Source of the DNA: Arctopsyche grandis
Lineage: Eukaryota > Arthropoda > Insecta > Trichoptera > Hydropsychidae
Reading direction: 5' to 3'
DNA: 64,000 nt
Assembly: GCF_051622035.1 (NCBI RefSeq)
Contig: NC_135355.1
Location: 29,110,986 to 29,174,985, forward strand
Part shown: one piece after another, positions 1 through 64,000 of the stretch
Layout: each line of letters begins with the position of its first letter
Numbering within the stretch: the stretch's first letter is position 1
Position numbers and translations under genes: made by a program
The notes under the pieces: model-generated
The model's database searches: none
What the model was told of the DNA's origin: nothing
Seen by the model: only the letters and a program-made list of their open reading frames with translations

Positions 1-1638
1 ATTTCATTGGAAACGGTTCCAATCCTGTTCTATATCTCGCAAATTTTTAGTTCACGGCATCTCATAATTTGTTGGTATTAAAAATGCTGCAAAATTTTTT
101 CCAGAGATGTCTTTATGATGATTGTAATGTGTGATGATCGATATTTTGTACAAATTTGCCTTGGATATATATCGCTCTGTCTGTCTGTCTGTCTGAGATA
201 ACGCTCGCCGTACTATAAGCCGTAATAAGTCGTTTCGATTCGACGTACGTTTACGTTTACGAAGATATAATAACAAAAGAAAAAACTTCAATATACATAT
301 AATGATCGCTACTAATGTTTCCTGAGAATTAACCGCCATCAATTGAAAGTCCATTTAATTAATTAATTAATTAAGTTTCTATCGGTGTTTATATGTAGGT
401 AGGTAGGAAGGTGGTTTTCAACACTTTTTTCATATTAATTATTAAATTAAATATATTTAAATGGTATTAAATAAATTCGACCGCGTGCGGATCAAACCCA
501 AGACCGACACATTTATTTTAATATATTTTTTTATTTACCAACTTAATATGGCAACAGCTAAGCGATGATATTTCATAGAGTACAACACTAGAACTTACAA
601 ATAATAATAATACACAATGTTTACCATAGATGTCGTGTTAATAAAAATGGGTGTATACCTGTATAAATAAATAAATAAATTCAACTTAACTTAAACTTAA
701 TAAAATAAAAAAAACCATTACAAATTAAAGCTTTAGAAAACATTTGTTTGATAATATGAATAGCGGCAAATATATGAAAGTTTATATATTATAATTTTTA
801 AAGGAACTTAACTTGAGCGCCCCCCCCCCCCCCCCCCCTCCTTCTAGTTTGCGTTTATGAACACCATCAGGTACATATTATACAAACACTATTGTATAAA
901 ATACATGCACACACGCACTTACGAAAAAGTCATAGTTGCGAAACCGGTTTTGCTGACGAGTTGCGAAGTCAGTCGTCAATAAGACATGTTGAGTCGTTGT
1001 AGCTCTTACAGCGTCATTGTTTTGACGCTAGTGTATACGTATCAGACAAATTCTCAAAAAACAGGTACATCTTATTTTAGCTACATACATATGTAGTTAT
1101 CATTTGTTTAATTTAATCGCACCAGAAAGTTTATACTGCTTTAATAATGTGCTTTATAAATTAGGTATTTACAACATAACGGGAAAAGTAGCGAAATTCC
1201 ACTGAGGTGCTACTTGTATTGAAAAATATGTATGCTTGCATATATGTACATAGTATGTACTACATACATACATATTTATGATATACATATATAACATATA
1301 AAAAGCCGATTATCAACGCGATTTGTCTGTCGTTCAAGGTCACTCAAAATTTTATTTTTAACTGAATGTTTAATTTTATAACGATCGCTCGAAAGTTTGA
1401 TCAATATGATTGCAAAATAAAAGGTTGATAATACATAGGTTCTCAAAAACAAGTCGAAATATGTATTCTTTTCTCACAATATGTAATTCTCTCAAAGTTA
1501 GTTGTAGCATAGCTCGTTATGAAAAAAATCGTAGCTAGCGATTTATTGACCAATAAATCGCTCCATGAATGGCCAGCTTTTGAGTTGTGATTTCATGGCT
1601 GCTACGAGTCAAAAGTCGTGAAAGATCATCAAATAAAT
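1..1638. other. Intergenic, AT-rich, no gene seen
   Basis: No exon is convincing here. It holds a short TGTC tetranucleotide run (about 177-196), short TTAA and AAAT runs, a 19-nt cytosine homopolymer (820-838) and several TACATA/CATATG-type runs. A TATA-like string lies near 1297-1305, upstream of the lectin exons; it could be its promoter, but no transcription start can be shown. Confidence 0.5.
820..838. repeat. Poly-C homopolymer
   Basis: Nineteen consecutive C in an otherwise AT-rich background, followed by CTCC after one T. Such runs are unstable in replication and sequencing, so the exact length may not be reliable. Confidence 0.9.
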
Positions 1639-1692
1639 ATGGAACTGATAATGTATTTACTGATTGTGATTTTTTTTTTGCTTTACAATACT
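1639..1692 (+). other. Candidate signal-peptide segment for the lectin
   Basis: An ATG at 1639 opens an 18-residue reading frame that is almost entirely hydrophobic (MELIMYLLIVIFFLL) and then stops. It sits about 220 bp before the first lectin domain exon, where a signal-peptide exon belongs. However, no GT donor in the right phase joins it to the exon at 1911. A nearby AG|GTAACT donor at 1745 would give the right incoming phase from a different frame. It may be a decayed or mis-sequenced signal exon, or chance. Confidence 0.25.
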
Positions 1693-1910
1693 TAAAATAC
1701 TTTTTTAACACATTTTTTCAGTGATAGTAACTAAATTCCTCTCAGGTAACTAAAAAACTTTTTTTATTGCTTTATGCTATATGAATGTACATATTTATTT
1801 ATTACAGTCGTTTTTCATAGACTTTTTCATTAACATTATTTTGCAAATGCTAAATAATGCATAGATCTTCAGATATTTTATCAATTTTCGTACAATTTTA
1901 CATGTTATAG

Positions 1911-4905
1911 CACCCCAGTTATTTCGCAAGGACTATACATATTTGGAAGGATTCGATGCTTTCTACAAGGAGCACACCGTTCAGAGACAGTGGACAATGG
2001 CTGTCGCTACTTGTTTGGCAGAAGGAGCTTGGCTAGTTGCACCAAAATCAAAATCGGAACTAGAAGCAATTCAAAACTTTATAGGAAAAAGTACTACCAG
2101 CATATGGCTCGGAATACATGACAAGTTTTCCGAAAGCGATTTCCTCACTATTGAAGGTAAATACCAAGCTAAAAGTGTAATTTTTTACAAAAAAAAAACG
2201 TTATAATGATTTATCTATTTTTGTTCCAATTTTATGTGTTTCTAAAAGGAAAATCGATTACGAGCGAGTTCAGCCAATGGGGGCTGCACCAACCAAACGA
2301 TTGCGATGGTAGCAAAGATTGTGTGGCAATGGCAAACGATGGAAACTACAGTGACGAGGATTGTAATCAGAAAATGAATTTTGTCTGCAAAAAATCAACG
2401 GTCGACCTCACGCAAAACCCCACATGCGAGACATACGACATAGGTGACTATCAGAGTTAGATATTTCTGTTGTTATCGCAGATCCTTAGTTAAATATCAT
2501 TTTGCGACAGAAACACTGCATAGATTACACATTGGTACCAGTGACGTGTCATGACTTTTAAAACAGGGGACTACATAGGTTTGAACAGATAAAAAAAATA
2601 ATTTTGTAATTACAATAATCTGCCTTGGAGTGATGAGTATAATTTTGAATTTTTGTACTAGCAGAAATATCCTAAGTAGCCTTCTTTTCGTGTTCGCCTT
2701 AAAAATTTAATCTTCGGAATGATATGTCGAACGATCGATAGAGAATGCAATATTCCAATGCCTCATTATTTGTTTCCGCGCGCTCCGCACTGATTTATTC
2801 TGAAGGGATCGTTTCGCGAGCCGAGTCCATTGCCAAATTTGTACTCTAAAATTTGTGTAAATAAGTGCTATTTTTACAAAAAAAAAAAGTTTTTGTATTT
2901 GATAAACACAAATCAGAATATTCTCAGAGAAAATTCCATGAATGCTTGTAGAAACGAGTAAATTAAAAAATGGTTTGTCTTCGATGGAACACTTATACAT
3001 AAAAATCAGCCAGTACCGCGAAGGAAACAGAATTGAGACGGCAAGCCGTGCAAGTGAACAACGCGGCGGACCATAGCATAACAATCCACTACCACTACCA
3101 CTACCCCAAGTAGGGCCGATTCCGGTTTCTTAGCTTCGCCAATCCGTTAGAACAATATCAATGTGGACAACGATTTGAATTTATTGTAATTGAATTGTTG
3201 ATATTTTAAATTTTAGGTAAAACATTTTACCAAAACAATTAAAACAACAAACTGGACTACCCTAGTCCCTTTAGTCCAATGACGGCACGCCACTGATATA
3301 TATTTCTGTCGGTTCCCTCATCACTGAGGATCGTGACTATGATGTCCGGTCAACCAGCTGCCTCCAATCAGTTCTAAATTCGGCCAGGCGAAGACTTGCT
3401 ACCGTGGAAGCGCCCGTCGCTGTAGATACTTGGTCAGTCCAGCGTGCGGGGGATCTGCCTCTGGGTCTTCTGCCTTCGACGCTACCAACCACAACCAACC
3501 GCTCCAGGCTCTCCTCACCTCTTCGTGCAATAAGGCCGAAAAACTGCAATATACGTTTCAGGCATATTGTTGACAGTCTATCCTTGATTTTTAATTCTTC
3601 AAGAATAGACACATTCGTGCGTTTGTCGGTCCAAGGCACGCGCAGTAGCCGTCTCCAGGACCACATCTCGAAGGCATCGATTCTCCGTCTATCCGCCGCC
3701 TTCATGGTCCACGTCTCGACACCATAAAGGCAGACAGAAAAAACGAGACTCTTCACGAGACGGATTTTGATAGTAGTTGTAATGGCTCTATTCTTCCAAA
3801 TCTTCGTTAGTTGTGACATTGCCGATTTTGCTAATGTAATCAGGCGCCGTATTTCCAATTCGCTGCCACCGTTGTTAGATATGAGTGACCCCAGACAGAC
3901 AAAATTATCGACCATCTCTATACCGTTTAAAGCTGAGGTGTTGTTTTGCAGCTGTTGATGATGGTCAATTATCATAATTTTTGTTTTGGGGCGGTTTATC
4001 TGGAGGCCAAGCACATTACTCTCTGTCTCAACACGACGGATCAGTTCGGCCATTTCTTCATGATTATTCGCTATGAGCGTTGTGTCATCCGCATACCGAA
4101 GATTGGATAGTTTTTTTCCACCAATGGACACTGCTCAAACGATCTTTAATTATATACAGCAATACTTTACTAGAGTGCGATATTAAGGCTAAGGCCCTGT
4201 AATTCTAATTCTAATTTGGAAAGTTTCACCATAGGTGTCGCCTTAAGACAACCTGTCATGGCACCTTTGGTAAAATATGTATAAAATATGTATAAACATC
4301 TGTATCATTTCAACAAAAAATAATTCTTAACAGAAGTAATTAAAATTTTGCAGACTATTTCTACTCGCCAATAACAAAGATATGTTACAAATTTCACGTT
4401 GTTCCGGTTTCGTGGCATGAAGCTTTCAGAATCTGCCGAGCTGAGGAGTCTGACTTGGCCACCATCAACAGCCAAGTGGAAGCGAAGTTGTTCATTGACA
4501 ATTTAGAGAGATACCCGGCGCATTTCTTAAAAGGAAATTTCGACAAGAACATACTGCATGTCGGTTTCAATGACCTCTTAACTCCAGGCATATATCTGAC
4601 CAATGACGGTACTGAGAAATTCACAAAATATACTCCGCGATAATACTTACCTAACGTGAATATTTCGTTTAATGTCATCAGGTAAACCGCTGAACAAAGC
4701 CGGATATGACAATTGGGCTCCAAACCAACCTGACAATTATAACAACAATGAAAGATGCGGGAGTATGTTCAGAGACGGCAGCTTGAATGATGTTAATTGT
4801 ATGACCAGAGCCATGTTCATGTGCGAAAAACAACTAAAAAATTCTGACCCACTTACAATGATCAAATCTGACAGTTCGGAGTCCTGTGAAAAAAACGAAT
4901 TATAG
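1911..4905 (+). CDS. C-type lectin with two carbohydrate-recognition domains (immulectin-like), 5' exon missing
   Basis: Secreted pattern-recognition lectin by family; lepidopteran immulectins bind microbial sugars in haemolymph. Exons: 1911-2156, 2249-2443, 4354-4608 and 4682-4905 (stop TAG). All introns are GT-AG and phases agree. The first exon begins after TTATAG and reads PQLFRKDYTY..GFDAFYKEH, the usual start of an immulectin domain 1; WLGIHDKF follows. Domain 1 ends with QPNDCDG and NFVCKK. Domain 2 starts YFYSPITKICYKFH, has WHEAFRICRAEESDLATI, then NQPDNY, LNDVNC and MFMCEK. The QPD motif in domain 2 is the galactose-type calcium/sugar motif; domain 1 has QPN, so specificity or calcium binding may differ. 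Each domain is split by a short intron (92 and 73 bp) at the same place, suggesting internal duplication. The 1.9-kb intron between the domains is filled by a hAT-like MITE and a LINE fragment. The signal peptide is not securely located. Lectin identity is very likely; immulectin subtype is inferred. Confidence 0.86.
2539..3295. mobile_element. hAT-like non-autonomous element in lectin intron
   Basis: Inverted termini CAGTGACGTGTCATGAC and, read inward from the right, CAGTGGCGTGCCGTCAT bound a segment without coding capacity. CAGTGGCG-type ends recur in this window and are typical of hAT derivatives. No clean 8-bp target duplication is visible, so ends or flanks have decayed. Its right end abuts the 3' end of a LINE fragment. 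Confidence 0.55.
3296..4131 (-). pseudogene. 5'-truncated non-LTR retrotransposon (RTE-like) reverse transcriptase tail
   Basis: A 264-residue open frame (4131 to 3337) on the minus strand begins SIGGKKLSNLRYADDTTLIA, carrying the reverse transcriptase active-site YADD. It continues with CLGSLISNNGGSE, LYGVETWTM, AFEMWSWRRLLRVPWTDKR and a basic RGRSPARWTDQV tail, the usual C-terminus of RTE/endonuclease-type LINEs common in moths. The upstream palm, fingers and endonuclease domains are absent, as in ordinary 5' truncation. The frame is intact over 264 codons, so the copy is fairly young. It lies antisense within the lectin's second intron. Confidence 0.85.
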
Positions 4906-4918
4906 ATATCTTATGGTT

Positions 4919-5107
4919 CGGTAATTATTCCGCAAAAAGCGATCTCGCGCACGTCACTAAAATATCGATCACGGAACATATGGCACCCAAAAACTCCATC
5001 AATCATGCGAAATATTGTACTAACGAGAACTCAAGTGCCAGATGTTCCGTGATCGAGATTTTAGTAACTTGCGCGAGATCGCTTTTTGCGAAATAATCCG
5101 TTTACCA
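4919..5107. mobile_element. Foldback MITE just after the lectin stop codon
   Basis: Arms of about 55-60 bp are inverted copies: GCAAAAAGCGATCTCGCGC on the left and GCGCGAGATCGCTTTTTGC on the right, then ATCACGGAACAT and ATGTTCCGTGAT. The spacer is about 65 bp. The element starts about 14 bp after the lectin TAG, so it probably lies in the 3' UTR and would form a hairpin in the mRNA. Target duplication and family are unresolved. Confidence 0.75.
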
Positions 5108-62967
<57,860 letters not shown>

Positions 62968-63062
62968 TTTGCAGTCACCTGGCCAGGCTGCCCCCTGTCC
63001 CCTGTCCCCTGCCCCCTGCCCCCTGCCCCCTGCCCCCTGCCCCCTGCCCACTACCCACTGCT
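62968..63062 (-). promoter_or_regulatory. G-rich 5' leader of the BTB gene
   Basis: On the mRNA strand, about ten runs of three to five G separated by CA or ACA (7-bp unit GGGGGCA; 62990-63057) lie just upstream of the ATG. This could form a G-quadruplex in DNA or RNA. A possible donor (GAGAG|GTGAGC near 63064) and an AG at CTGGCCAG near 62982 could instead make part of it a very short intron; not decidable here. Confidence 0.6.
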
Positions 63063-63400
63063 CACCTCTCGGAGCTCACCACCACCAGACTCCGGGACAC
63101 TCAGACACTCCAGGCACAGGCACAGTCACAGTCACAATCACAGTCACAGCCGCACTCACATTCGCAGCCACAGACACAGTTACAGATGCAGACAGACATA
63201 GACATAGACAGTCAGACACGGTCGATACTGACCGCCTGCGACACACACCCACACCCCACACTCACACCTCGCATCTCGAACCCCGCATACATTCATCACC
63301 CCATACACGACTCTCATCTCACGTCTGCTCCATTCCCGCACCCCCTTCATTAATCTCTCTTCGTTTTCTATTCAATATTTTATACTATTTTTATTACAAT
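63063..63400. other. GC-richer 5' flank of the BTB gene, with CACAGT-type repeats
   Basis: Much richer in G and C than the surroundings, fitting a first exon or promoter. 63105-63200 is a run of CACAGT/CACAGA/CACAGG hexamers. No TATA box is obvious. Confidence 0.5.
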
Positions 63401-64000
63401 CAGAATTGATGTGCATATTTTTCGCTACTTTGATAAGCGTTCTTATTTTGACATGCCCGATGTTACGGCGGCTTACGGCTATCTCTGAACTGTCAGCTCA
63501 TTTCATGACGTTCGTATGTTCACAAACAGGGGAGCAAATTTTCGAAATTGTTGCACACTATACAACGATTATTAGATACTACATAATTACTACTTGGATT
63601 TTTTTTTATTACATTACAAATAATGAAATGTGTATTCTGATTAGAAACTGGTTGGATTCTTGTTATTAGCTCTTTGAAGCATAGAGGTATCAAAAATGGC
63701 TCATATTTTTTTATCTTTTGCTACATGGTGGGATGTAATTTATACCATTTCGAAAAATTAAAACTATTTGAAGCACAAAGGTTTATATTGTGTCCCACTA
63801 ACTAACTAAAAAAAAAATTTTTCTGTGCAACACGTGACTTTTTTTGTTTCAAATCTCGTGCCGCAAAGAGTTAATTATTGATTTTTCAATCTTGATAAAA
63901 TGACAATTCTCTTCTTTAAAATCAGGGTAAAAGCTGAGTGTTTACGGATGAGGCGGACCTTCTTGGCTCGCTAGCAAACGTGCTGGCCGCTGTCATTAGT
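63401..64000. other. Upstream flank, nothing recognised
   Basis: AT-rich; a frame at 63406-63669 has no domain. The last 60 bp are GC-richer and might begin another exon, but no splice or coding evidence is complete within the window. Confidence 0.35.

Noticed and set aside
2707..3084. 125-residue minus-strand frame
   Set aside because: Within a non-coding hAT-like element; no recognisable domain.

Overview
This is AT-rich nuclear DNA from an insect, most likely a moth or butterfly. The evidence is a two-domain C-type lectin of the immulectin type, short spliced introns, and dense small transposons: RTE-like LINE tails, Helitrons, hAT, Harbinger, piggyBac-like and Tc1 derivatives, and tRNA-derived SINEs. 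No bacterial, organellar or viral gene is visible. Three protein genes are supported, each by exon joins that agree in reading phase.

Layout. (1) About 1.9-4.9 kb, plus strand: a secreted-type C-type lectin with two carbohydrate-recognition domains in four exons; its signal-peptide exon is not securely found. (2) 8.5-63 kb, minus strand: one large BTB (POZ) gene. Its common exons lie at 62967-62773, 58912-58718, 58632-58056 and 57967-57917. From the last common exon the message can join either a terminal exon with two C2H2 zinc fingers (52747-52332, 477 aa) or a BEN-domain route (31729-31530, 13670-13454, 11336-11231, 8593-8521, 537 aa). Both routes keep phase and close the frame. (3) 25.1-30.6 kb, plus strand: a complete seven-exon nucleoside hydrolase (317 aa) lying antisense inside the 17.9-kb BEN-route intron of the BTB gene. 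The lectin and the BTB gene converge tail to tail.

The rest is intronic or intergenic and largely made of mobile DNA. Several insertions can be ordered: a hAT inside a hAT (both with perfect 8-bp duplications), a LINE inside a Helitron, and a Harbinger-like MITE inside a LINE. Other notable structures are a 1.45-kb foldback element with about 600-bp arms, a six-unit tandem array made from a LINE tail, and a series of perfect short hairpins, three of them end to end near 23.4-23.55 kb.

How the genes relate: the lectin would act in haemolymph immunity, the hydrolase in nucleoside salvage, and the BTB protein as a chromatin or transcription factor. They share no pathway; the link is physical (nesting and convergence). 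The best candidate for new biology is the BTB gene's choice between two unrelated C-terminal DNA-binding modules. All calls come from reading the sequence and known family motifs; no database search was run.
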